Shown: positions 15,766-24,085, numbered from the stretch's first letter. The stretch: DNA of 48,730 nucleotides from an uncultured Lachnospiraceae bacterium (GCA_910586555.1 CAJUJY010000028.1:1-48730), one strand, 5' to 3'. The notes: a model not told the origin generated them from the sequence alone. A program made the numbers and translations.

Positions 15766-15833
15766 TATGAAACATTTGCATTGTCGATATAATTGTATCA
15801 GCAGTTTTTGAAATGTCAATAGGAGGACAGAAA

Positions 15834-16367
15834 ATGAAACAAAACAGGGAAACTGTATCACCGATGAGCAATGAAGGAAGAAATATTTATGTAATAGAAC
15901 ATATAACGGAATCTCTCCTGATGCTATTGGAGGATAAGGATATTGAAAATATTTCTATCAGCGAATTATGTGATAATGCAGGCATTGGACGGGCTTCTTT
16001 CTACCGCAACTTTAATAGTAAAGAAGATATTTTAAGGTCATATATCAATAAATTATTTGATGGGTGGAAACGCGACTGGGAGAAAAATAACAATATTCCC
16101 CTTAGTTCAGGTATTGGCATGATATTCAGGCATTTTGAAGATCATAAAAAATTTTATCATCTTTTGAATGAACGCCATCTTATTTATTTGCTAAAAGATG
16201 TTATTATGGAAATTATGGAATTAAAGCCAGACCTGCCTAAATCAGAAGCTTATGCGAAAGCATTTGCTGCATACACCCTGTATGGCTGGATAGAAGTGTG
16301 GTTTCAGAGGGGAATGCAGGAATCCGCAGAAGAAATGGCTAATCTTTTCAAAATGCAGGGACTATGA
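15834..16367 (+). CDS. TetR/AcrR-family transcriptional regulator
   Basis: This 177-residue regulator has an N-terminal helix-turn-helix: ITESLLMLLEDKDIENISIS, then ELCDNAGIGRASFYRNFNSKEDIL at about residues 35-60, followed by an all-helical ligand-binding region ending in a YGWIEVWFQRGM segment common to C-terminal TetR_C domains. I chose the ATG at 15834 because AGGAGG lies seven bases before it; an in-frame ATG at 15813 lacks a site. It is divergent from the 44-aa/hydrolase pair, the likely target. The ligand is unknown. Confidence 0.88.
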   Translation: MKQNRETVSPMSNEGRNIYVIEHITESLLMLLEDKDIENISISELCDNAGIGRASFYRNFNSKEDILRSYINKLFDGWKRDWEKNNNIPLSSGIGMIFRHFEDHKKFYHLLNERHLIYLLKDVIMEIMELKPDLPKSEAYAKAFAAYTLYGWIEVWFQRGMQESAEEMANLFKMQGL

Positions 16368-16512
16368 TATATAGGACTGCAAGAGAAAAATCTATTATAG
16401 GCACCCTGCTGGCATTCAGCCAGCGTTTATGTTCCGCTTTCCACCTCTGCTCATATTTTGAGGTTTCCATGAAACGGGCCTGTGCCAGTTTCCCAGAATG
16501 CCGGTGGCTTTT

Positions 16513-16729
16513 TTTAACCTCATCAAGTAAGCCCTTTAAAGGGCACGCTTCTATGTTGCAGAAACATAAGCGGCGGGCAGGGACTTACTTGTTTCAGTGG
16601 GAGTATAAGCTCCCACTGAAAAGCTGCGGTAGCAGCTACGAGGTTATTTTGCAAGTGGGCAAGTAGCCAATGCCTGCTTGCAGGCAATCAAAGATTGCTT
16701 GAAATGCGGATTGCGAATATCCGCTTGAC
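16513..16729 (+). repeat. Structured repeat family, copy 3 (full length, 217 bp)
   Basis: It has the same order of blocks as the copy at 9852: TTTAACCTCATCAAGTAAGCCC, AAGCGGCGGG, GACTTACTT, GAGGTT, then the 3' domain CAAGTGGGCAAGTAGC ... GCGAATATCCGCTTGAC. Helices are kept with different bases: AAGTAAG now pairs with CTTACTT, the CGCTT/AAGCG hairpin is lengthened by TATGTT/AACATA, and the variable stem is CAGTGGGAG/CTCCCACTG. An additional CAATC/GATTG hairpin lies in the 3' domain. Its right end cuts an IS3 orfA fragment. The preceding 16368-16512 contains no gene that I can support. Confidence 0.7.
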
Positions 16730-16906
16730 TATTTTCAAAGCGTCCTGTATATCTCTCAATTCTTTTTTAAGCCTGGCTATTTCCTTTGCTTCATCGCTTG
16801 CATAATTGCCAGAGCCCCTTACAGGCACCCCGCTGTTATTTTCCCTGGCAGTTTTGGTCCATGTACCTATTGCACAGCCCAAATGGCCCGGCCCGGTATT
16901 TACCAA
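16730..16906 (-). pseudogene. IS3-family OrfA transposase remnant
   Basis: The minus-strand frame encodes TWTKTARENNSGVPVRGSGN followed by YASDEAKEIARLKKELRDIQ and DALKI, which is the middle and coiled-coil region of IS3/IS150-type OrfA. The N-terminal helix-turn-helix is missing and the normal ending (LKKAIGIL) is replaced where the structured repeat begins at 16729. There is no orfB. The fragment overlaps the end of the PAAR-like remnant upstream, showing at least two rearrangements. Confidence 0.65.
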
Positions 16907-17043
16907 TGGTACACATTCTGCTGTATTGCCCTGTCCTTGCCACGCAGTTTCACATTCCGTCCTGGCGTTGTACGCAGTGGTGCTTCAATCTCACCCATGT
17001 TACAACTTACTTTTGCTCCGTTTACTACATAAGTTTCCGCCAT
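16900..17043 (-). pseudogene. N-terminal fragment of a PAAR-like (DUF4280) protein
   Basis: From ATG 17043, with GAGGTGG upstream, the frame reads MAETYVVNGAKVSCNMGEIE and then APLRTTPGRNVKLRGKDRAI before stopping at 16900. The VxGAxxxCxxGxxxxxL opening and the KDR motif match DUF4280 PAAR-like proteins, which in Firmicutes accompany polymorphic toxin and contractile or type VII-linked systems. The following conserved cysteine-rich half is missing; IS3 sequence follows. The family call rests on recall of the motif. Confidence 0.55.
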
Positions 17044-17123
17044 AAATTCCACCTCTAATACATATTATTTATTAAAAAAGCACATTATTTTATTAAAAAT
17101 TATAAATGTTATAATCTATTAAA

Positions 17124-17522
17124 TTAAATAGTATCTATTTTCAATGCGGGTTCCCATTCTGTAACAATATCAATATTAAAATTATCTGTAATAATAACAT
17201 AATGCCGTATACTTACCATATCTATAAACCCTGATGACATTTCTTCTATTTCTCTTCCAAATTTCCCATTTTCTAACTTATATATACAGTTTATAAAATT
17301 ATTTTTTTTATATTTGGAAATTTCTTCATCCGGATATACTCCTTCCTGCACAATACCTTCATCTAAAATTCTAATAGCACTAACATTACCAAATTTTATA
17401 GTAACATGATAAGCACTTCCCCATAACTCTATGTCTAATCCCCTTTCTTCTGAATTGGTAATCCATGTTTTGTATGTATCTTTAGGAATCATTCCTTTAT
17501 ATACTTCTTTCCATATTTCCAT
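17124..17522 (-). CDS. Hypothetical protein, 132 aa (possible immunity-type protein)
   Basis: I do not recognise the family. The protein is soluble, acidic overall and without membrane segments; it begins MEIWKEVYKGMIPKDTYKTW and contains several alternating beta-type segments (YHVTIKFGNVSAIRIL, IRHYVIITDNFNIDIVTEW). A GGAGGA site lies just upstream. Its position directly after a PAAR-like fragment, its small size and its stand-alone nature resemble immunity genes of polymorphic toxins, but no toxin remains here, so this is inference only. Confidence 0.6.
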   Translation of the reverse strand: MEIWKEVYKGMIPKDTYKTWITNSEERGLDIELWGSAYHVTIKFGNVSAIRILDEGIVQEGVYPDEEISKYKKNNFINCIYKLENGKFGREIEEMSSGFIDMVSIRHYVIITDNFNIDIVTEWEPALKIDTI

Positions 17523-17596
17523 ATCTGTCCTCCTTAATATCTAATTTTATATAATTTTTATTTGAAACTTTAATTTCCAATGTTGCTCCTCCCATC

Positions 17597-17683
17597 TTAC
17601 GTATATAATTTGCGTACAAAAATATCAAAAACCTTTTCATCACCCTGCTTCATTCTTTGGATTAAAATAAAACCAGTATCCAC
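17597..17683 (-). pseudogene. N-terminal fragment of an ECF-type RNA polymerase sigma factor
   Basis: After a GGAGAG site, a GTG at 17683 starts VDTGFILIQRMKQGDEKVFD, then IFVRKLYT and a stop. This is the first helix of sigma region 2 in a Lachnospiraceae ECF group (xxxLIxRMKQGDExAFDxFVxKYY). The rest of region 2 and all of region 4 are lost. Between it and the 132-aa gene a short frame (17497-17595) has no recognisable content. I see nothing else in 17523-17769. Confidence 0.5.
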
Positions 17684-17769
17684 AAAACTCTCCTTTCCGC
17701 CAAAGTATTTTTATATTGCAATGTATCAAACGTTTATTACATTCTACTATGTATAACGGAGCAGAACGC

Positions 17770-17819
17770 AAAAAAGACAGCATTTTTAATTATACAAAAT
17801 TAAAAACACTGCCTTTTTT
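17770..17819 (-). terminator. Terminator of the his gene cluster
   Basis: An imperfect palindrome runs from AAAAAAGACAGCATTTTTAA to AAAAACACTGCCTTTTTT, giving U-tracts in both directions. It lies 115 bp after the hisB stop and is the natural end of the minus-strand his transcript. Confidence 0.65.
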
Positions 17820-17933
17820 GTCCTTTAATGTCCTGGACAGAATTTATTTATACTAAATGCCCCAGTCCCTGCTAACCATTTGCCATTTTAACAAGTATGG
17901 TTTATTTTCCACATCAAGGCTTGCTTAATAATA

Positions 17934-18521
17934 TTAAAGGCTTCCCTTTGTAGAAAGCACGCCTGTAATCCTTTTATCATATCCAAGTGCCATATCAAGT
18001 GCCTTGGCAAATGCTTTAAATGCTGCTTCAATTATGTGGTGGTTATTAACCCCGTCAAGCATTTTAAGATGCAGGTTTATTCCTGCACTATAGCTTATGG
18101 CATAAAAAAATTCATGCAGCATCTCTGTGTCAAAATCCCCCACCCTTGGTACGGTAAGGTTTATATTATACATAAGGTATGGGCGTCCTGATAAATCAAG
18201 CGCACACAGTACAAGTGCCTCGTCCATTGGCAGCATACACTCACCAAACCGCTTTATGCCCTCCTTGCTTCCTGCTGCCTCTTTTATTGCCTGCCCTAAC
18301 ACAATGCCTGTATCTTCAACTGTATGGTGTGAATCAACATGCAAATCCCCTTTTACTGATACTGTAAGGTCAAAAAGCCCATGCCTTGCAAAACTGTCAA
18401 GCATATGGTCAAAAAAGCCAATACCTGTACTAATATCCGACTTTCCTGTGCCATCAATGCTAAATCTGGTTTTAATATCTGTTTCTTTTGTCTTTCTTGT
18501 AATACTTGCATTACGTCCCAT
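17934..18521 (-). CDS. hisB: Imidazoleglycerol-phosphate dehydratase
   Basis: This 195-residue single-domain HisB performs the sixth step of histidine synthesis, dehydrating imidazole glycerol phosphate to imidazole acetol phosphate with manganese. The metal-binding histidine clusters are visible: GIGFFDHMLDSFARHG, DLHVDSHHTVEDTGI, and DGVNNHHIIEAAFKAFA. There is no fused phosphatase domain, as usual outside proteobacteria. I chose ATG 18521 because CAGGAG lies at the right distance; the frame extends 14 codons further without support. It is the last gene of ilvA-hisZ-hisG-hisD-hisB. Confidence 0.96.
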   Translation of the reverse strand: MGRNASITRKTKETDIKTRFSIDGTGKSDISTGIGFFDHMLDSFARHGLFDLTVSVKGDLHVDSHHTVEDTGIVLGQAIKEAAGSKEGIKRFGECMLPMDEALVLCALDLSGRPYLMYNINLTVPRVGDFDTEMLHEFFYAISYSAGINLHLKMLDGVNNHHIIEAAFKAFAKALDMALGYDKRITGVLSTKGSL

Positions 18522-18620
18522 TTTATAATCTCCTGTATTTTGTAATAATCTAACTAAAGCCAAAAATAATAAATGTAAAAACTTTCATTATATTTATATG
18601 GCATTACCTTTTCTGTATTA

Positions 18621-19913
18621 TTATTCCTCAAACCTTACTGCTATTGAATTAGCGTGTGCTGTAAGCTGTTCTGATTTAGCAAATTCCTCTATATCTGTAT
18701 GTACTTCTCCAAGTGCCTCTTTTGAATATGAAATTATGCTTGTTTTCTTTATAAAGTCATCTACTGATAATGGTGAGAAAAATTTGGCTGTGCCATTTGT
18801 AGGCAGTACATGGTTTGGCCCTGCAAAGTAATCACCAAGTGGTTCACTGCTGTATTCCCCAAGGAATATTGCACCTGCATTTCTTATTTTTGTCATTATG
18901 TTAAATGGGTCTTTTGTAATAATTTCAAGGTGTTCTGAAGCGATTTCGTTGGCTGTGTCTATTGCTTCCTGCATATTTTCTGCTATAAGTATATATCCAT
19001 ATGAATCTAATGATTTCTTTATAATTTCACTTCTTGAAAGTTCTTTAATAAATTTGTCCGTTTCATCTGAAACCTGCTTTGCAAGTTCCTCACTTGTAGT
19101 TATAAGTATAGCTGATGCCATTTCGTCATGTTCTGCCTGTGACAGAAGGTCTGCGGCTACATAGCGTGGGTTAGCAGTTTCATCTGCTATTACAAGTATT
19201 TCACTTGGCCCTGCTATGGAATCAATACTGGTATGCCCGTATACTGCTTTTTTGGCAAGTGCTACAAATATATTTCCTGGTCCTGTTATTTTATCAACTT
19301 TTTTAATGCTTTCTGTACCAAATGCAAGTGCTCCTATTGCCTGTGCTCCTCCAGCCTTATATATAGCATCTGCGCCTGCTTCATTTGCAGCTACTAAAGT
19401 CATAGGATATACTTTTCCGTCAGTACCAGGAGGTGTAACCATAGTAATTTCATCAACGCCTGCAACCTTTGCAGGCACAATGTTCATAAGCACAGAAGAC
19501 GGATATGCTGCCTTGCCGCCTGGCACATATATGCCAACCCTTGATAATGGTGTAATCTTCTGTCCCAGTATTGTGCCGTCTGGTTTGCTGTCAAACCAAC
19601 TGTAACGTACTTGTTTTTTATGATACTCATATATATTTTTAAGGGACTTTCTTATAACTCCTACAAGGCCAGGATCAACTTTTGTATATGCCTCATCTAT
19701 TTCTTCATCTGTTACTTTAATATTTCCTGCATTAATCTTAACCCTGTCATATTTTTCTGTATATTCAAATAATGCTTCATCTTTTCTTTCCCTTATATCT
19801 GCCAGTATCTTCTTTACTGTATCCTCATATTTGCCATACTGTCCAGGGGTTCTTTTTAAAAGGTTTTCTAAAATATTATTACGTTCCTTTTCAGTAATTT
19901 TAATAATTCTCAT
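18621..19913 (-). CDS. hisD: Histidinol dehydrogenase
   Basis: This 430-residue enzyme oxidises histidinol to histidine with two NAD, using zinc. Visible family signatures include VPGGKAAYPSSVLMNIVPA, QAIGALAFGTESI, DKITGPGNIFVALAKK, GPSEILVIADETANP and the zinc/catalytic region SQAEHDEMASAIL and NEIASEHLEI, and LPTNGTAKFFSPLSVDDF near the end. Length is normal. It lies 37 bp after hisG and 99 bp before hisB, in the same direction. Confidence 0.97.
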   Translation of the reverse strand: MRIIKITEKERNNILENLLKRTPGQYGKYEDTVKKILADIRERKDEALFEYTEKYDRVKINAGNIKVTDEEIDEAYTKVDPGLVGVIRKSLKNIYEYHKKQVRYSWFDSKPDGTILGQKITPLSRVGIYVPGGKAAYPSSVLMNIVPAKVAGVDEITMVTPPGTDGKVYPMTLVAANEAGADAIYKAGGAQAIGALAFGTESIKKVDKITGPGNIFVALAKKAVYGHTSIDSIAGPSEILVIADETANPRYVAADLLSQAEHDEMASAILITTSEELAKQVSDETDKFIKELSRSEIIKKSLDSYGYILIAENMQEAIDTANEIASEHLEIITKDPFNIMTKIRNAGAIFLGEYSSEPLGDYFAGPNHVLPTNGTAKFFSPLSVDDFIKKTSIISYSKEALGEVHTDIEEFAKSEQLTAHANSIAVRFEE

Positions 19914-19950
19914 TTTTATACCCCGTCTTTCTTTATAGTATTATTAAAAA

Positions 19951-20592
19951 TTAGTCTGGTATTACCTGTTTTAAATCATGTACAAGTTTTGTTATGCGTT
20001 CATGCTGCATTTTCATACTTACCTCATTAACAACTACACGTGCAGAAAGCGGGCAGATTTCTTCTAATACTTCAAGCCCGTTTTCTTTAAGTGTAGAGCC
20101 TGTTTCCACAATGTCAACTATAACCTCTGAAAGCCCTACTATTGGCGCAAGTTCTACTGAACCATTAAGTTTTATTATTTCTGCTGTCTGGTGTTTGCAG
20201 TTGTAAAAGTAATCTTTTGCTATACGCGGATACTTACTTGCAACCCTTATAAGTGAACCATCGTTTAACTGTTTCCTTGCACTTGCAGGCCCTGCCACAC
20301 ACATACGGCATTTGCCAAAGTTAAGGTCAAGTACCTCGTAAAGTTTCCTGCCTTCCTCAATAATTGTGTCCCTGCCAACAACGCCAATATCTGCTGCACC
20401 AAGCTCTACATAAGATGGGACATCTGTTGCTTTTGACAGGAAAAATTTATATCCAAGTTCCTCATTTGTAAATATAAGTTTCCTTGTTTTATCATCTTTC
20501 ATCTCATCACATGTTATGCCAATTTGTTCCAGAAGTTTAAGTGTATGTTTTGCAAGCCTTCCTTTTGCAAGTGCAAATGTTATATATCTCAT
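19951..20592 (-). CDS. hisG: ATP phosphoribosyltransferase catalytic subunit, short form
   Basis: This 213-residue HisG starts histidine synthesis by joining ATP and PRPP. It is the short form lacking the C-terminal ACT-like regulatory domain: ITFALAKGRLAKHTLKLLEQ at the start, LGAADIGVVGRDTIIEE, and the PRPP-loop region EVIVDIVETGSTLKENGL. Short HisG needs HisZ for activity and feedback inhibition, and hisZ is directly upstream with an ATGA overlap. The ATG at 20592 follows GGAGGGA by eight bases. Confidence 0.96.
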   Translation of the reverse strand: MRYITFALAKGRLAKHTLKLLEQIGITCDEMKDDKTRKLIFTNEELGYKFFLSKATDVPSYVELGAADIGVVGRDTIIEEGRKLYEVLDLNFGKCRMCVAGPASARKQLNDGSLIRVASKYPRIAKDYFYNCKHQTAEIIKLNGSVELAPIVGLSEVIVDIVETGSTLKENGLEVLEEICPLSARVVVNEVSMKMQHERITKLVHDLKQVIPD

Positions 20593-21863
20593 ATTTTTGT
20601 GTCCCTCCATGCTCCCACATTCCAGTCTTCTGTTTCATCTTCTGATTTAAGATAAAGTACATTTTCTATCCCCATACGTTTTGCATATTCCCTGTATTCC
20701 TCTTCTGTTTTTTTTGAAGATTTGCGTACAAGCTGTATAATCCTGCCGCTTTCCCGCAGCCTTTCAGCTTTTTTAACTGCCTTGTCACGTAATGGCTGTG
20801 TATATAGTATCATTGTTCCCTGTATAAGTTCTGTGTCTGCCAGTTTCTGGCGTGAAAGTGCTATCATAAGCTGGTCAATTACTATTGCAAGCCCGGTTGC
20901 TGGTGCATCTTTTCCAAACTGGCTTACAAGCCCGTCATACCTGCCGCCTGTTGCAACTGCTTCACCATTTCCATAAGTATAGGCTCTGAATATTACACCT
21001 GTATAATAACTATAGTTACTTAACATGCTTAAATCAACTGTAATATAATCTTCAAAACCATAAGAAGCAACTATATCTTCCAGCTTTTTAAGACGTTCCA
21101 TTGCTTTATATACATCCTCATTTTTTGAACGTGCCTTTACAAATTCTATTGCTTCACCAAGATTATTAAGCATTTCTGGCATTTTAAGGAAAATTTCTTT
21201 AAGCTCTTTTGAAACTGTAAGGTTATCTAACAAATCTTCAACACCAAAGAAATTTTTGCTTTCAATAAGGCTTCTTAACTTAGCTGTTTCTTTTTCTGTA
21301 AAACCTGCCTCTTTAACAAGCCCGTTTAAAAAACCTGCATGTCCTATTTCAAGCTGGAACTCTTTAAGCCCGCTTTTTAAAAGACATTCAATAGTAAGTG
21401 CCACCATTTCTGCATCTGCATCAGAACTGCCATCATTAAAAAGCTCTGCACCAGCCTGTGTAACTTCCTGTAATTTGCCTTTATATTTACCTGTATTTAT
21501 AAATGTATTTCCAATATAGCACAGACGTATTTGCATATGTTCATCTTTATAATATTTGGCAACACACCTTGCTATTGGCGGTGTCATATCAGGACGCAGC
21601 ACAAGTGTATTGTTTCCTCTGTCAAAGAATTTGAACATTTCATTAGATGATGCTGTACCTCTTTCTTTACTGAATATATCAAAATATTCAAATGTTGGCG
21701 TCTGTATATCCCTGAAACCATAAGAACAAAGCACTTCATGTACAGCAGACTGGACTTTAAGTTTATTGGCACACATAACCCCGTAGGTGTCCTGTACACC
21801 CCCTGGGGTGTGCAAAAGCCCTGCCCCGCTGCTGCCCCAGTCCATATATATATCCTGTCCCAT
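20589..21863 (-). CDS. hisZ: ATP phosphoribosyltransferase regulatory subunit
   Basis: This 424-residue HisRS-like protein lacks tRNA synthetase function and forms a hetero-octamer with short HisG. The class II synthetase core is recognisable: GGVQDTYGVMCANKLKVQ, QTPTFEYFDIFSKE, LRPDMTPPIARCVAKYY, and later YYTGVIFRAYTYGNGE with GGRYDGLVSQFG. The anticodon-binding end is divergent. The start at 21863 is preceded by GGAGG; the frame extends 14 codons upstream without support. Its stop overlaps the hisG start, so the two subunits are translationally coupled. Confidence 0.94.
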   Translation of the reverse strand: MGQDIYMDWGSSGAGLLHTPGGVQDTYGVMCANKLKVQSAVHEVLCSYGFRDIQTPTFEYFDIFSKERGTASSNEMFKFFDRGNNTLVLRPDMTPPIARCVAKYYKDEHMQIRLCYIGNTFINTGKYKGKLQEVTQAGAELFNDGSSDADAEMVALTIECLLKSGLKEFQLEIGHAGFLNGLVKEAGFTEKETAKLRSLIESKNFFGVEDLLDNLTVSKELKEIFLKMPEMLNNLGEAIEFVKARSKNEDVYKAMERLKKLEDIVASYGFEDYITVDLSMLSNYSYYTGVIFRAYTYGNGEAVATGGRYDGLVSQFGKDAPATGLAIVIDQLMIALSRQKLADTELIQGTMILYTQPLRDKAVKKAERLRESGRIIQLVRKSSKKTEEEYREYAKRMGIENVLYLKSEDETEDWNVGAWRDTKI

Positions 21864-21911
21864 CTGTTTTAATCCTCCATATATTTTATATTCCCAGTAT
21901 AACAAATAGTT

Positions 21912-23135
21912 TTATTTATCATAAATACCTGTCGGGTTTTCCTGTTTAGGGTCATAGCCCTTTGCACGTAATGCATTAATTATCTGCTGTTTATGCTCAT
22001 GTCCGAAAGCTTCAAGCGTAATTGTAAGTTCAACTGCTGCATTCCTGTTAATGCTTACAAACTGGTTGTGTTCAAGCCTTATAATATTCCCGTTCATTTC
22101 TGCAATAACATTTGCCACATTAACAAGTTCACCAGGCCTGTCAGGAAGCAGCACAGCTATTGTAAATACACGCCCTCTCTGTATAAGCCCGTGCTGTACA
22201 ACAGAAGAAAGGGTTATTATATCCATATTCCCGCCGCTAAGTATTGAAACCACTTTTTTATTTTTACATTTAAGATGTTTTAATGCTGCTACTGTAAGAA
22301 GCCCTGAATTTTCAACGACCATTTTATGGTTTTCTATAATATCAAGAAAGTTTACTATAAGTTCGTGGTCTTCCACTGTTATAATCTCATCAATGTTTTT
22401 TTGTATATAAGGAAAAACAACATTGCCAGGTGTCTTTACCGCTGTACCGTCTGCAATAGTTTCTACATCTGGAAGTGTTACAACTTCCCCTGCATTTAAT
22501 GAAGCTTTCATACAGCTTGCACCAGCAGGTTCAACGCCTATAACCCTTATATTTGGGTTAAGGAATTTGGCAAGTGTAGAAACACCTGCCGCAAGGCCGC
22601 CCCCGCCGATTGGCACAAGTATTATGTCAACTGTAGGAAGTTCTTTAAATATTTCCATTGCAATAGTTCCCTGGCCTGTTGCAACTGTTTCATCATTAAA
22701 CGGATGGACAAATGTCCTGCCTTTTTCCTCTGCAAGTTTAACTGCATACTGGCTTGCCTCATCATATACAGAACCATAAAGTACAACTTCTGCACCATAA
22801 CTTTTTGTCCTGTTCACTTTAAGAAGCGGTGTTGCTTCTGGCATAACAATAGTTGCTGGTATTCCAAATAATTTGGCAGCATATGCAACACCCTGTGCAT
22901 GGTTTCCTGCTGAAGCAGTAACAAGACCCTTTTTCCTTTCTTCTTCTGTTAATGTGCTTATCTTATAGTAAGCACCCCTTACTTTATATGCACCTGTATA
23001 CTGCATGTTTTCAGGTTTAAGGTATACTTTGTTACCTGTCTGTGCAGAAAAATATTCACTGTAAATAAGATTTGTAGGAAGCACTACTTCTTTAACTTTT
23101 TCTGCTGCCTCCTCAAATTGGCCAAGCGTCATCAT
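21912..23135 (-). CDS. ilvA: Threonine ammonia-lyase (threonine dehydratase)
   Basis: This 407-residue PLP enzyme converts threonine to 2-oxobutyrate, the first step towards isoleucine. Lys51 in GAYKVRGA binds PLP, SAGNHAQG (75-82) holds substrate and VPIGGGGLAAGVST (about 175-188) holds the phosphate. A C-terminal ACT domain from about 325 (FTIAVLLPDRPGELVNVANV) gives the roughly 400-residue form with one regulatory domain, shorter than the E. coli IlvA with two. Two ATG codons are adjacent; I use the first. It lies 48 bp before hisZ and may be the first core gene of the his transcript, an uncommon combination. Confidence 0.93.
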   Translation of the reverse strand: MMTLGQFEEAAEKVKEVVLPTNLIYSEYFSAQTGNKVYLKPENMQYTGAYKVRGAYYKISTLTEEERKKGLVTASAGNHAQGVAYAAKLFGIPATIVMPEATPLLKVNRTKSYGAEVVLYGSVYDEASQYAVKLAEEKGRTFVHPFNDETVATGQGTIAMEIFKELPTVDIILVPIGGGGLAAGVSTLAKFLNPNIRVIGVEPAGASCMKASLNAGEVVTLPDVETIADGTAVKTPGNVVFPYIQKNIDEIITVEDHELIVNFLDIIENHKMVVENSGLLTVAALKHLKCKNKKVVSILSGGNMDIITLSSVVQHGLIQRGRVFTIAVLLPDRPGELVNVANVIAEMNGNIIRLEHNQFVSINRNAAVELTITLEAFGHEHKQQIINALRAKGYDPKQENPTGIYDK

Positions 23136-23174
23136 AATTATAAATTACCCCTCTCTGGATTTTATTCCCTGCCA

Positions 23175-23822
23175 TCATACGGCATAAACAATTTCTTTAA
23201 AGCTGTCTTTATCTTTTAATGCTTCTAAGAGCAGCCCTTGTTTTTCTAAAGAAACATATATGGCTGCTGCCTCTGCCTGGCAGTTTATGGATTTTTTAGG
23301 ATTAAATTCTATATCTGTAAATGCATCATAGCCTGTTATCTGTTCTGCAAGGCTTTTGTTTAAATACAATGCATTTATGTACAGCCAGTTATAAAAAAAT
23401 GTTTTAGGATCTGTTTCAAAACTTATGCCATCAAATATAAATGAAATTATATTTCCACTGTTTTTTAAACGTATATCTTTTTTAGCAGCTCCTGGCGGCA
23501 TATCTAATAAATCCGTATATGGCCCGCCGTCTTCAAAAACTTTCCCTGCCTGGAATACTTGTTCAACAGAAACTTCCCTGCCATCTTTAGTTTTTAATAA
23601 CAAGTTAAAAGCACTTAGCTTCCTGCCAGTTTCTTCTTCTGACTTGCTTGAAACCTCCAGGACTTTCTTGCCATTATTTTTTTTTAAATATTCTTTATGC
23701 AGGCTTTGTATGCATTTCCTTTTCTGTTTATCCGAAAAACCACTATAAAATTCAAATTCTGTATCCTGCTTTATAAAAAATTTGTTATCTAATGATACCA
23801 CAAATATGGGTCTTACCGCCAT
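23175..23822 (-). CDS. NADAR-type protein resembling DarT1-associated antitoxins (orphan)
   Basis: This 215-residue protein matches, by motif recall, the NADAR family that counteracts DarT1 toxins by removing ADP-ribose. Conserved pieces are RPIFVVSLDN, EFEFYSGFSDKQKRKCIQSL, LEVSSKSEEETGRKLSAFNL, VFEDGGPYTDLLDMPPGAAK, DPKTFFYNWLYINALYLNKS and FTDIEFNPKKSINCQAEAAA. The start ATG 23822 has GGAGG upstream; GTG at 23831 is less likely. No DarT-like toxin is adjacent on either strand: the next genes are ilvA and, divergently, blaI. It is therefore an orphan, perhaps defending against toxins acting elsewhere or acting on NAD-derived metabolites. Confidence 0.7.
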   Translation of the reverse strand: MAVRPIFVVSLDNKFFIKQDTEFEFYSGFSDKQKRKCIQSLHKEYLKKNNGKKVLEVSSKSEEETGRKLSAFNLLLKTKDGREVSVEQVFQAGKVFEDGGPYTDLLDMPPGAAKKDIRLKNSGNIISFIFDGISFETDPKTFFYNWLYINALYLNKSLAEQITGYDAFTDIEFNPKKSINCQAEAAAIYVSLEKQGLLLEALKDKDSFKEIVYAV

Positions 23823-24019
23823 TATATGCACCTCCTGCCTGTCCTTGCCTGTACTGGTATAATACCACTATTTATCTATTATACCAAAAACGCCAGATAA
23901 AGCAATGCTATTTATTTTTACACACGTCTGTTTCATAAATTTTTAATTACGTGTAAACAAAAGATAATTTATACATGGTTAAGAATTTAAAAACAGGTGT
24001 GAAAAAAATATTTTTATAA

Positions 24020-24065
24020 TTGACAGTTATATAAAAGTATGTTATTATGAAACTACTCTAGTAGT
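24020..24065 (+). promoter_or_regulatory. blaI promoter and operator
   Basis: TTGACA (24020-24025), a 17-bp spacer and TATTAT (24043-24048) form a good vegetative promoter. The dyad ACTACTCTAGTAGT (24052-24065) covers the expected transcription start, so repressor bound there would block initiation. AGGAGG and the blaI start follow directly. The dyad matches 13 of 14 bases at 189-202 upstream of the LRR gene. Confidence 0.75.
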
Positions 24066-24085
24066 GTGAAAGGAGGCGGACATTG

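Noticed and set aside
16364..16666. 100-codon plus-strand frame overlapping the TetR stop
   Set aside because: Two thirds of it lies inside structured repeat copy 3; no ribosome binding site, and its protein has no pattern. A minus-strand stretch here (KLAQARFMETSKYEQRWKAE) looks protein-like but I could not name it.
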